Assembly: GCA_025201805.1 (NCBI GenBank)
Contig: MU619390.1
Span: 16,876-59,520, forward strand
From: Parasitella parasitica
Taxonomy: Eukaryota > Mucoromycota > Mucoromycetes > Mucorales > Mucoraceae
DNA length: 42,645 bases
Direction: 5' to 3'
Shown: in pieces, positions 1 to 11,154 of the stretch
How the letters are laid out: each line of letters begins with the position of its first letter
How positions within the stretch are numbered: the stretch's first letter is position 1
Made by a program: the position numbers and the translations under genes
The notes under the pieces: generated by a model
What the model was told of the DNA's origin: nothing
What the model saw: only the letters and a program-made list of their open reading frames with translations
Database searches by the model: none

Positions 1-3000
1 AAAAAAAAAAAAAAGCTATTTACTTGATTTGAATCATGTATTCATATTTCTCGGATAACCCAAATTTTCGGTTTTATGATTAAAGGATATGCACGGTATG
101 TACTTCCAGATCCTATGCTACAATGTACAGTATGCTGTTTTTAATAACCCCTTGGAGTGTGAAAATATCTTGAAAGCCTGCTGGAGCTTTTCATTCATAA
201 ATTGGAGTTGAATCCTTTCCCTGACAATGAGAATTTGCTCTTCTTGGGATAGATATTTATGCTACTCCTGTGCTCTCCTTTCTTCTTGTTCCGCAACATT
301 GTGCCGCGAGGTACATATTGAAAAGCTTTGCAAATAGAATACAAATGCTCAAAGCACTGTTTTGATGCAACAAATATTGATTTTCCCCAATCTCGTTCCA
401 TGTAACAGAATGTCGTATACTTTATATGTAATAGATTTGGCGATGTATTCAAGTTTCAGATTCATTGGAGTCCCTCTCTTATTTTTATAAAAGAATACTT
501 CGAACATTATGGATAAGGGGCCCATAAAAAACTGATTGACTTGACTTGATTGATGCAATATTTAAAAACATAAAGCTCCTGATAATATACTTATTAGCCC
601 CTAGCGAATGAGTTAATAATTTAATTCAGAGTGCGATAAATGTACATATGTATACTCAAAAGCAACGATACCTCTGTCCAGAAGTGCGTTATGCTGGATG
701 CTGGGTATATGCAGAAATTCTGTGTTAATTGCAAGATCAAGCATTCTGAGGACATAATGTATATTTAGAAAAAGGAAGCCCAAGACATGTATTCATTATG
801 TGTAACTGTTTATACCGCCCATTTGCGTTTTATGATGTATCCACAACAAATTAGCAACCAGAAACCTTGCTTGTTTTCAATTGTCATCAAACATTTAAAC
901 TTTTAATTTTTTGCCACTGGACAGAAGCCACTGAATTCTTACTGTCAAGATTCATTTTAATCATGTGAATAAAGATACTTGGATTTCAATAGCTGACTTA
1001 CTACATAGCAGCTGTCCTTGTACATATCTATTGCTGGTCGACTTTTACTTTCATGTCCAAGAAGGCTGATTACATGATATAAATGCAAATGTGTGAGCAG
1101 CCTCTTTTCCAACCCTTTCTGTCTCCTCAGTTTTGGTTTACAAAGCATGAAACTTATGCTTAAAATGGTCTTAGTTGTGAAAGCGTTGAAGCTATTGGTG
1201 CTCATGTTGATAATCTTGTACCTAATCTCCTTTCTTGATCCTTATCATTTACACTTCCCTTCTAATCAATCGCACGTAAAATATAATTTTTTTCTTTATA
1301 TTTACTATGTATACAGTATGACCATCCTCTTACATCGATTCAAAAAGCATAAGGTTTCATGCAAATTCGAGAATGCATATGTGTGGAGATAATATGCACA
1401 GCGTATTTTCTCAGGAGAATTTTCAGGACAATAGTGATTTTTCATATTGACTGATTCTGTTACACTACAAGGTTGTACATATGGAACTGCATGTTCTGGA
1501 TAACATCTGGGACCAAGAATGGATGCTGTTAATTTATACACTATTGCGAACGAATCGAATATGAATGAAAAGAAAAACTTCAAGTTTTTGCAGTCTGGTT
1601 AGTTTTTTTCAACATGCGGCCCATCTTTATTTTCATCATAGCTTTACTGCTATGACCAGTGATCCTAATGAAGGAGGAATGTTAAAGGGGTAAATGAAAT
1701 AAAAAATGGAAGATCAACTTTATGTACACTGTATAAAAAAAAAACTTGTTTCCAACATTTTACTCCTGTATATGAATGTTTGCTTCCTTTTTTGACATAT
1801 ATAACATCAATTGCTTTTGTAGATATTTCATTGTTGCAGAGGACTTTTTGGTAATGGGGCATTGAGGAGAGGTATACTTGAGCGGAAAACTTTTGATAGT
1901 ACAGTTGAAATTCCAATTAGTTCTCCAGCTCAGGATTTGCAATTCTTGGCAATCGAATTTGACAGTGAACATTTATAGATCTGATGCACGTATGTCACGA
2001 AGTGGAAAGCCAGAACTAAAATCGAAGGCTTCATGATGGCCAAAACAAATATGACAAATGTAGAATGCCATTCGAGCTTTGTTTTAACAGTACTACAAGA
2101 AATCAATGCTGCTCTTACAAAAGAGAACAAATCTCCTTTCAAGTGACAAATAATTGTACAAAGGGTTTTAGCTCACTGATCACTTGAATCAAATCTTTTC
2201 TTGTGCATAAGAATCCAATTTGACCTTTCCTCTCTCATTAGTTTTCCTGAAATCCTCTTAGACCTTCATAACATTTTGTAGCCGAATTATTCTGCTGGAT
2301 TTGATCGAAAATTATTGTTAGCGAGTGGATCCAATTTGTCACAGAAGTCAATTTGAGCATGCTGTATTAGATTAGCCATTCAATCTCGCTATGCTTGCTG
2401 AACGGCGTCCTTTTGCAGGTTCATTACCATATTTCAGGAATTGTTTTAGATCTGCATCTCACTATGGCAAAAAAATCTTGGTAGCTTAGGAAATAAATTT
2501 TGGCGCTTCGAGTTCTAAGGTGATTATTAGGTTAGCGCGCTGTCTATGAGCATTATCACGCAGGTTTTGAATCTTCGCTTCACTTCTTAAAATAAGATGT
2601 TTGGGTTAATCCGTAACTTCTGATTAATATAGCATCAAAGCAATATATATATATGCTTACTTTCAGTCAGAGGCAACTCTCGGTTAAATATTTATTAAAA
2701 TCATACTATAGTCTACTTTATAGAGCATGTTTTATATTTGCTACATTTACCAATATTGATAATCCTTTATTATTTTCTGCTTCGCAAGTCAGGGGTAAAG
2801 TATCCTATTAGACCCTCCTTCCCTCAACATCCTTATTCACCTTTTTTAATGCTCAATACTGCTCTGTACTAATACCGTAATGATCACAATATCATCTGTT
2901 TGTGACCCTCCCAAAATCCTCTCCCGAGCTGGGAGGAAATACCCCAGGATCCTTCCGAGCCATGATCAAGTAATCCGTCTCTAGACATTTTATTTATGTT

Positions 3001-3027
3001 TTGAATTTGTTGCCAATAGAAGTGTTT
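1..3027. other. AT-rich stretch with no supported gene
   Basis: Only short overlapping open frames (under 100 codons) on both strands are present. None shows a recognisable domain, a sensible exon chain or a consistent coding bias. There are scattered A and T runs and a short TA run near 2645. The right end (about 2980-3027) should contain the 3' UTR of the gamma-glutamyltranspeptidase gene that ends at 3028. A very decayed transposon cannot be excluded by eye. Confidence 0.6.
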
Positions 3028-5405
3028 CTAGTAGGCAGCAGCTAACCCTTTCTTTCTCGGATCACTTGCAGCATGGAGTGTACCGTTACTAAAACGTCTA
3101 ATAGCCTGGGAAGCCGACACAGTACCTGTTTCTCTCAAATTTCGAAGCTATTTACAAAGCAGTACAGATTAGCCTAGCTCAATCAATTTCTTTTTAAACT
3201 TACCAAATGTCCTTTTTGGCGGAGTGATTGTTGAATTTCATTACTGTATCCGGTTTCAAATTGCACTTCATTAGGGATTAACTGATGATGAATACGAGGC
3301 GATTTAACGGCCTCAAACACATTTTGGTGAAAATCATAAGTATTTAAAATGACATTAAGGGTAGCGGTTAAAATTTGGGATCCACCTGATCCACCAACAA
3401 CCAGCTCTAAATTACTGCTTTCGTCTTCAATAATAGTAGGTGTAATTGTGGACAAAGGTCTCTTGAAAGGCTCTGTGCAATGTTAACTACGTTAGAAAAA
3501 AAAAAAAGGGCCGTTTTTTACTACTCTTAAACAAACCTATATAGTTGAATGGACTAGGATATAAGCCAAAATTGTTGGGAACACCAGGAATGCTAAAATC
3601 ATCCAATTCGTCATTCAGAATAACGCCTGAAGCTGGGTCCATAAATTTGGCACCAAACATGAGATTGACCGTGGAGGTTAGCGATACAGCATTATTATCC
3701 TTATCAATGACTGAAAGATGCATTGTTCCATGCGGATCATTGTTTTCATATTTGGGTTCGTAATACAAATATTCGTGAGTCCTGTCCTGTTTATGAGAGA
3801 AATCAGTGCTGGGCGCATGAAGATACCGTTAAACCTTACATCTGTAATGTTTTTTCTGATTTTTTCTGCCCATTCTTTACTGATGATCTCTTCAATACGT
3901 TTTTCATTATGAATGTATTCGGGGTCACCAATCTCTGTGCGAAAAGCAAATCCGTATTTCATGGCCTCAATAAAACGATGAATGTTCAACGGCGTAGGGC
4001 CTGTTACGTTGAAAAGATAAGGCTCGATGATATTCAGTACGCTCAGAAGAGCAGGGCCACTTGTAGGTGAAGATGTAGTCACCACTTTACGGCCATGATA
4101 CCAAGTACTGATGGTAGGTCTTATCAAAGCTCTATAATTTCTCATGTCTTCCAACGTCAAAATCCCTCCTGCGGCTTGTGTAGCGTTGACAATCGTTTCA
4201 GCAATCACTCCCTACGTTATTATATTGCAAAGTTACACCACCCGATATTTGCAATGATCTGTAAGAAACAAACCTCATAAAATACGTCAGGCCCTTCTTT
4301 TGCAATCTTTCGTAAAGTAGCACCAAGGGTGGGTCGTTTGATATTGTCACCAGGGTTTGCAATCTTACCAGACGGAGCATATACTTTGGAAAATTCAGGC
4401 GATGCTTCGAGCCATGTTTTAGACTTCTACAAAATGATCACTCATGAGACGTCTATTGTGTTTGCTGTGCAACAAAACTTACCACTAGTTTACTATGCAA
4501 CAAATCTGTTACTTTGAAGCCATCTTCGGCAACTTTGATAGCTGATACGAAAAGGTCCTCCCAAGGTATTTTGCCATGTCTTTGGTGAGCCAACTCGAAG
4601 CCTCTAATCTCACCACTGTATAGTGCATTAGACCTCAGATCCCATCCATCCTACACACAAACTTACGGTACACCCACGGATAATCCACCAACTTGAGCAG
4701 CCATTGGATTGTCGACAAACATATCTCTAAATGAAGCAGCAGGCGCGGTCTCTCTAAAATCAATATGTTCATAATCAGTGCCATTTCGAATCAGCATAAA
4801 TCCACCACTATTGCATAGATTTGTTAGCTTCTCTTTTGCATCAAATGCCTGAGCAACTTACCCGCCAATGCCTAAAAATTTACCAAATCGAAAAAATTAA
4901 CAACCAATGGAAATTGCGCCATTTTTGAAGCTTATTTCATTCGATCTGAGACCTACCAGTGGCAAAACTATTTACGACACCAATACAAAGAGCAGACGCA
5001 ATTGCTGCGTCGACGGCACTACCGCCCTTTTTCAAAACTGATAATATTATAAGACCCAGGACGTTGCGAAAACTAAACCAAACTTACTGTTAATGCCAGC
5101 ATGAGAGCATTCCTCCAACTCTACTGCAACAGCCCCTTGATGGCCAACCACAAGGTGTGGCATTGAGTCCTCTTTTTTTTTTAAAAAAAAAAAAAAAGAA
5201 AAAAAAAAGCATTAGCATTCTTGTATTATTCTACAAAATACTTGGTACCTGAGGCCTTTTGATGTAGAAGAGACACGATTATGGTCAGAGAGGAGATGAC
5301 AAGTAAGGCTGCGACTGCAATTAAAAGCTGACGGCCTCTATTGTCCCTTTTTCCTGCATTTCTCACCAATAATGCCTGCCTTTCTTGGTCTATATTTTTA
5401 GCCAT
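3028..5405 (-). CDS. GGT: Gamma-glutamyltranspeptidase, membrane-anchored, 11 exons
   Basis: This enzyme hydrolyses glutathione or transfers its gamma-glutamyl group, at the vacuole or cell surface. Exons on the minus strand are 5249-5405, 5088-5171, 4957-5037, 4862-4871, 4667-4807, 4483-4615, 4274-4426, 3840-4211, 3537-3786, 3204-3472 and 3028-3147. They sum to 1770 nt, or 589 aa, near the usual family length. A basic N-terminus precedes a membrane segment at about residues 27-47, giving a type II anchor. Family landmarks are GGSAVDAAIA, GIGGGGFML, GVPGEIRGFELAHQRHG, the autocleavage/nucleophile motif HGTMHLSVID (Thr398), GGSGGSQI and a C-terminal AASDPRKKG block. The 10-nt fourth exon encodes part of the glycine-rich loop. 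Several introns hold long T or A runs. The assignment is secure; individual splice sites are hand-called. Confidence 0.93.
4862..4871 (-). other. 10-nt microexon of the GGT gene
   Basis: The sequence gcattggcgg lies between an upstream ...ttttag acceptor and a downstream gtaagt donor. It restores the frame between the exon ending in codon-phase 1 (4957) and the exon starting at 4807. The join produces the conserved glycine-rich GIGGGG of gamma-glutamyltranspeptidases. Without it the frame and the motif are lost. Confidence 0.85.
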
Positions 5406-5810
5406 CCGTTTTTTTTTTTTTTTTAATTTTGAGAAAGGAAAAATGGAAATGTTTGCATTGTTGTTTATTTATACCATGTGTGAGAAAGGTCACACAAGTC
5501 CTATTAAAGCAACTTTGATAACAAGGACCTCACCGCCACTGGCTAGCAACAAACCAACTTTTAGCAAACAAGTGTTGCTGTGCTAATTGAATGAAATAGC
5601 TTATCTAATAATAAAAATAATAATAATAAAGCAATCGCATCTACGCCAAATAAAAGTCTATTTTTTTATGCTTTTATTGATATTTCATATGCTGATTTAT
5701 TTGTGCCTTATCTCGCAAAGAAAAAAAAAAGATCGGATACAAAACAGTCTGTGATTTCATTAAATGATGTATGTTTTTTTGTTGTGTTGTTGTATCAATA
5801 TCTGAATTCC
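5406..5810. other. Intergenic region between GGT and RPL12
   Basis: This stretch holds the promoter and 5' UTR of GGT (start 5405) and the 3' UTR of RPL12 (stop 5811), both on the minus strand. It contains a T run at about 5409-5424, an AATAAT-type microsatellite at about 5607-5631 and an A run at about 5720. No additional gene was seen. Confidence 0.6.
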
Positions 5811-6439
5811 TTATTTTTCCTACAATGCAGGATTAGCATCCAGAAAGAAAGAAAGAAAGAAAAAAAAATCAACTTACAGGAATCTCAACTTCACCAGCAT
5901 CAATGGCAGCACAAATATCGTTAGGACTTTGGCCATCAACAGTACAACCAACAGAGAAAGCGGTGCCGAGGATTTCCTTTACTGTACCAGAGAGTTCACG
6001 AGCCAAAGACTTGAATCGCATGGTACGGGCAATTTCAATGATATCCTCAAGAGAGACGTTGCCACTGTGCTTGATATTCTTCTCCTTCTTACGATCACGA
6101 AGAGGTTCCTTGAGAGCCTTGATGACTAAAGATGAAGCAGAAGGAACAACGGAAACTTGAGCTTGACGGTTTTGAATGGTCAGTTGCACAGTAACACGGA
6201 GGCCCTTCCATTCTTTAGTGCCCTTGGCAATATCTTCACCGACCTTCTTGGGGGACAAACCAAGAGGACCAATTTTAGGGGCAAGAGCACTAGAAGCACC
6301 GACTTCACCACTATTAAGAGCGTTAGTTTATTCAAGAGACCTATACAACAACAACTACAACAACAACAAAAACAAAAACTAACCCAGTGGCACGAAGGTA
6401 GATGATCTTAACCTCAGAGGGATCAAACTTGGGAGGCAT
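5811..6439 (-). CDS. RPL12: 60S ribosomal protein L12 (uL11)
   Basis: This protein of the large-subunit stalk base binds the GTPase-associated rRNA and helps recruit elongation factors. Coding exons are 6384-6439, 5878-6310 and 5811-5819, totalling 498 nt or 165 aa, the usual eukaryotic length. The start [10 protein letters not shown], the block [21 protein letters not shown] and the segment [22 protein letters not shown] are diagnostic. The last coding exon is only 9 nt (Glu-Lys-stop), giving the C-terminus EIPEK. Reading on from 5878 without splicing would give EIPVS-stop, but a good gtaagt donor, a gctaatc branch site and a tag acceptor support splicing. A 5' UTR intron ends one base before the ATG. 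The gene is divergent from the ataxin-2 gene. Confidence 0.95.
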
Positions 6440-6440
6440 A

Positions 6441-6517
6441 CTATAGCCAAATGTGGTTGTTCAGTTTCAATAGACCATAGATGGACGGATGGATGAATTC
6501 AAATGTAGCTAGTTTAC
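6441..6517 (-). other. 5' UTR intron of RPL12
   Basis: On the minus strand, cacag|gtaaac at 6517 and gctatag|t at 6441 bound a 77-nt candidate intron. Its acceptor leaves a single base before the ATG at 6439. Leader introns are common in fungal ribosomal protein genes. The call rests only on splice-site appearance and position. Confidence 0.55.
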
Positions 6518-7076
6518 CTGTGATATGTTGAGAAAGGAAGGTTTTTTGCTGTTGGATGCTTTGCGCCTGATTAAGTTCTCAAATGCATTAACAAGGAATT
6601 GATTAGAGAGGTGCCCAAAATCATGTCCGGTCCGGGATAACTGATAGCTTGTTTGTATCACATTTTTTAAATGAACCCTGGAGCGTAAATAAGTTTACAG
6701 AATGGCAGTGAGAACAATTACATGAAACTCCAAGATATTTTATGCATGAAATACATATCATTGCCATGATGTCTAAAAAATTAAACATTGAGCAGCTCAA
6801 CTGAATTTCTAAATAGGCTGGGTATTTTTGGTGGTCTATGCTGCGACTGTTTTCACTAGCAATCATAGAACAAAGATACACCCCCATTCTAATGAACTAG
6901 GCTTAGGGCACTGTAAAATAAATTCATCTTGAAAAAAATACTCCTTTTTTTTTGTAGCCTTTTTTTTGTTTTTTTTGTTTTGTTTCTTGTACAACGATTG
7001 TTTGGTTTTCTTTCTTCTCGTCCATCTAAGCACATATATTAATAAATAATACGTATTTATACTAGCACATATCGTA
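6518..7076. promoter_or_regulatory. Divergent RPL12 / ataxin-2 promoter region
   Basis: About 560 nt separate the RPL12 leader (minus) from the ataxin-2 start at 7077 (plus). The right part, about 6943-6995, is a long T-rich tract on the plus strand, which could act as a nucleosome-excluding poly(dA:dT) element for the ataxin-2 gene. The short open frames here do not resemble genes. Confidence 0.5.
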
Positions 7077-9558
7077 ATGTCTTTCTCAAAATCGCAGGGA
7101 AAGAAACAAGAGATCGCCTACCAACAAAAACAACAAAAGTATGTTTTTTAATCATAGATAGAGCAAAAAGAAAAACTACTTACATTTAGCGTTAGCCGCA
7201 ACAATAGCAACACTAAGAAATGGTCCAACAACAACACTACAGCTCGCAGCCACGCGTCCCCACCTTCCCCAGCTGCTGAGCCCATTCATCAAGATCTTGC
7301 CATGACGAAGCAACTACACGATAGAATGCTCTTCTTACTTGGAAATCTGACCGTAAGTTTTATAAATATGTTATGTTGGATGTGCTTACTAACACCATCC
7401 AAAGGGCTCTTTGGTGGAAGCTACAGTCAAGGATGGCTGCAAATTTAAGGGCATCTTTCACGGTGCTTCAACAGAGGGCGATTTGGGCATTGCTCTGAAG
7501 CTTGCTCAGAAGATCTACGATCCTAACGCACCTAACGAAAAAGACAAGACCAATCCAAACCCCATAAAAAACACCATGCTGATTTTCTCCAAAGATTTAG
7601 TGGAGATTAATGCTGTCAATGTTGATTTCGCTAGCACCGAAGCAATTGATCGTAACAGTAAGTAGCACGCAAACACACGGATGCACAGCGAGGGCAATTT
7701 ACAGAAATAATCTCTTTTCTAGCCTTCAAAACCGACACAGACATCAGTGGAAAATTGGACATCAAAGAGCGTGAGTTACAGAAATGGACACCAGCTGCAG
7801 ACGATGGCAGCAATTCAGCTCTATTAGAAAGTAGTTTGGGATCAAATGAGGGCGGATCATGGGATCAGTTTGCCGCAAACGAGAAACTGTTTGGCCTAAA
7901 GACTGATTTTGATGAGGAGATTTACACGACGGCATTGAATAGATCTGCTCCTGGTTATAAGGATCGTGAAAAGCATGCCATCAAGATGGCTAATGAGATT
8001 CAAAAGATGGCAACTACAAATGTGCACATGCAGGAAGAGCGTGGCCTGGCTATTGATGATAGTGGGATGGACGAGGAGGATTTATATGGGGCTGTTGTAC
8101 GTGAGACGAATCCCAACAAATACGTGCCTCCTGCCCTTCGCAAAACCCAGCAACAACAACCGCCCAAGAAGGAAAAACTCAATCCACTGAACAAACTGAT
8201 GACTTCGGATTTGCCCAAGGCTTCCTCAAACCCTTCGCCCATTGCCGACTTACCAACCACTCGTCGCGAATCTAGCGACGAGAGCAGCAACGAGCCACAT
8301 AAACGTATCGAAACTGAAATTGCGACTCGCTTTAGACACTTTGCAAAGATGGAGAAGGACAAGCTTAACGCCAAAAAGCAGGCATTGCAAAGAAAGGAAA
8401 AGGATAATCTTTTGACTGAACTGAAAAAGTTCTATCAAACGTTCAAATTAGATGTGCCCGTTCCTGCTGATTTGGTTCCATTGCTCTCAAAAAAAAAGAC
8501 TCCAGCAGACGGTACTACGAGTGGCAGTGGCAAGGTCGATCTCCCTGAATCCAACAAAAACCTGCCTGCTCAAAAGCCTCTCCCATCTTCCACTGCCACA
8601 GCTACAACACCGACATCATCAAGGTTGGCAGATACAGCAAAGAAATCTATTGTCCCTACTACTTCCTCAATTCCGGTAGGCTCAGTAGCCTCCCCTGCTC
8701 CTCCATCTCCTGTACCCGTCACTGCCACAACCACCGCCACAACAACCACTGTTAGCACCGCTGGATCTTCTCCAGCTACATCCAACTCGTTTAAATTCAA
8801 TGTAAAAGCATCCTCCTTCAAACCTAACCCTTCAGCTGCAGCTTTTGTTCCTGGCGGCGGCAATGGATCTATCACCGCCAACAACCCCAATACTTCTCCC
8901 ATCGGCGTTTCTACAGCTGCTGACAATGCTGAAGATAGCAATCCTCATACATTCTTTAACGGGCGTCAATTAAAGAAGGGTGTGCCTGCTGAGCATATGA
9001 CAATGACTGAGGCCTTTGCTCCCTCGTTCTTGGATAAAGACTTGCCAGCTGGTTCTGTTGGCCCCACTTGGCCATTTGGACATAAATCTTATCGGGTTCA
9101 ATTCAGTCAATTTGGATACGACGAAGATGTGTATAGCTATCCTTCACCCAATTATGCCTACTATCCGCAATACCGCTATCCTTTCCCTCAGATGCCTTAT
9201 CCTCAATTTGTTCAACCTCCCATGCCTCCTACTTATAGTCCTCAGATGGCAGCTAGTGTCTCTCCACACGGCTCGCCCTTCCCTCCTCAAGCATTTTCCT
9301 CTCCACAGAGATCACCAATGGTTCCTCAACAAATGCCACAAATATATCAATACAATGGACCCCCAATGATGATGCATTATCGCCCCGAGATGATGCAAAG
9401 ACCTGTAATGGTAGAAACCGTATCTTATTCTCCTCAGTATCAACAAGATCCACCAGGTAAGCCATAAATAACTTGAGGGGGGGGTTTTTTTTACTAATGC
9501 AAACTCATGATAAATAGCTACTGATTCAAGCGCTGAAACACCACCGCCTACAAACTAG
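7077..9558 (+). CDS. PBP1: Ataxin-2 / Pbp1 family RNA-binding protein
   Basis: Ataxin-2 proteins bind RNA and poly(A)-binding protein and act in stress granules, mRNA stability and polyadenylation control. Exons are 7077-7138, 7190-7352, 7405-7657, 7723-9456 and 9518-9558, totalling 2253 nt or 750 aa. An Lsm-type domain covers roughly residues 55-140 (HDRMLFLLGNLTGSLVEATV, then KDLVEINAVNVDF). The LsmAD domain starts near residue 216 (FGLKTDFDEEIYTTALNR). A PAM2-like motif for binding Pab1 lies near residues 522-537 (SSFKPNPSAAAFVPG). The middle is Ser/Thr/Pro-rich and the C-terminus is Tyr/Pro/Gln/Met-rich, a typical disordered low-complexity tail. The last intron has a tactaat branch site, and the final exon adds 13 residues ending in PPPTN. 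Without that splice the protein would end after PPGKP. Confidence 0.93.
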
Positions 9559-9636
9559 TAATGCTGATTCTTGTTTTTTTACTTTTACAAAATAAATATA
9601 CATGATGGTCGCTGGTGGTCCATATTAATCAACCAC

Positions 9637-11154
9637 TTATTCTTTTTGACTCAAAAGGTTTTGTTTGATAGCATCTGATCTCTTTTTGATTGACGCAATG
9701 ATTTCGTTTCCTTGTTCTCGAACTTTTGCAATATTTCCGTCCACCAAATGATGGAGATATGCTTCTACTGTCATCTTTTTCTGTTCTTCTGTGAGCGGCG
9801 CTGAACTGGCTTCTAACGACATGGCTGATGGTGGCGCTGTGGATGTTGTTTGTGGATGCAATTCTCGACATTGGCCATCGGCAGTGATTAGATTGTGAGT
9901 GCGACCTACAGCATTAGAAGCGGGCGTTCTAATACTATTGTTGTTGACATTTTCGTTACCGCCTGTAATAGGAGAAAGAGGGCAGTTGCCAAATATATCC
10001 AAGACATCAACTGTAGTGTGTATGCTGTTCTTTGGTGTCGATTGAAGATATTTCATTTGTTTTGCAATAGATGCTGAGACTTCGGGGTTGCGTGTCCTCG
10101 TACGTGATGAGAGTACGGTTGGTGATTTGGGTACGGTTGTGGGAGCAGTAGAGTTACGGCTCTTGGAAAGACTAACGGCTTTCTTGGGGGCAGTCGCATG
10201 CTCAACAGCCCTTCCTTTACCTTTGTCTTTGAGGCGATCATCACTGCCACTTGTCACAGGCGATGGTGGTGATGGTAGTGAGAGGGCTGCTGGCTCGGCC
10301 GACTGCTGGGGTTCATTGAGTCGAACTGCAAGCCCTTTGGTTGGACCATTATCGTTTTCTGTTAGCATTGGTTCTGGAGGCGGGAAAGTAGGAGACATGA
10401 GTAGAACTTCTTCTGGTTCAGGTGCACTCGGCAATGGTGGCGGTGATATCGATTGTGATGTTTGTCTCTTGTCACTTTCAGGTTCTCGTTTTGACCGTTT
10501 TGTTGGTTTTGTTGGTTTTGTTGGTTTTGTTGGTTTTGTTGGTTTTGTCGGGTTTTGGGCTTTCTTGACACTTGGCTTTGGTTGATAAATTTTTTCAATC
10601 AAAGGCGGTTTAGGAGTTGCCCCAGTCTTTTCTACCAACGATGAAGTTTTGAAGTCTAAATTCGAGAATATATCTACGTTAGATTGTTTGCCTGAGGAGG
10701 GCAATAGTCTTTGTCTATTCCTCCTCGCTGTTGATTGATTCCCATATGTGAACGCAGGCTTTCTAATATGAGTTGGTATATCCAAAATCTGCTTGATATC
10801 CCAAATACTATCATCGTCTACTTCTATTGCGGTTGCTTTCCGTTTCTGTGGCACGAAATTCTTGTCAAACTCCTCGGCCTCTCCCTACATAAAACGGTCA
10901 GTACATGTTATCAACGTCAGGCCTATTCATGCATACCTCCAACTGACTAGCAGCCGTTTTGAATGTCTCGTTTGATGCAGCGCTCGTTGCTGTGTCTCTT
11001 TTATTTTTGGTTCGACTGCTCGGTGCTCTCTGAAAGAGAGGACGTGAGCGCTTCACTTCTTTATGCTCTCCCCTATTGAAAACAGATTGATTGAGTCTGA
11101 TATATTTACGTTGCTATTGCTTTACAATGTATCTAACCTTTTTTCAGGTTTCAT
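9637..11154 (-). CDS. Uncharacterised low-complexity, probably nuclear protein
   Basis: Exons are 11138-11154, 10937-11072 and 9637-10884, totalling 1401 nt or 466 aa. The 5' end is a hand-joined model; the large third exon is certain as an open frame. The protein is basic and Ser/Pro/Thr-rich, with several Lys/Arg clusters that could be nuclear signals. It has a PTK tandem repeat coded by a 9-nt minisatellite, and a short conserved-looking segment around SIWDIKQILDIPTHIRKPAF. A helical, possibly coiled C-terminus covers about the last 55 residues (LTEEQKKMTVEAYLHHLV, then KVREQGNEIIASIKKRSDAI). I do not recognise the family. Chromatin or chromosome-axis roles would fit the composition but are guesses. 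It converges with the ataxin-2 gene, 78 nt away. Confidence 0.75.
10497..10549 (-). repeat. 9-nt minisatellite coding PTK repeats
   Basis: On the plus strand the unit ttttgttgg repeats about five to six times, ending in a variant copy with gtcggg. On the coding (minus) strand the unit ccaacaaaa encodes Pro-Thr-Lys, so copy-number change keeps the frame. Confidence 0.85.

Noticed and set aside
10088-10585. Plus-strand 165-codon Gly/Val-rich frame
   Set aside because: It is antisense to the 466-aa protein, and its composition follows from the repeat on the other strand.
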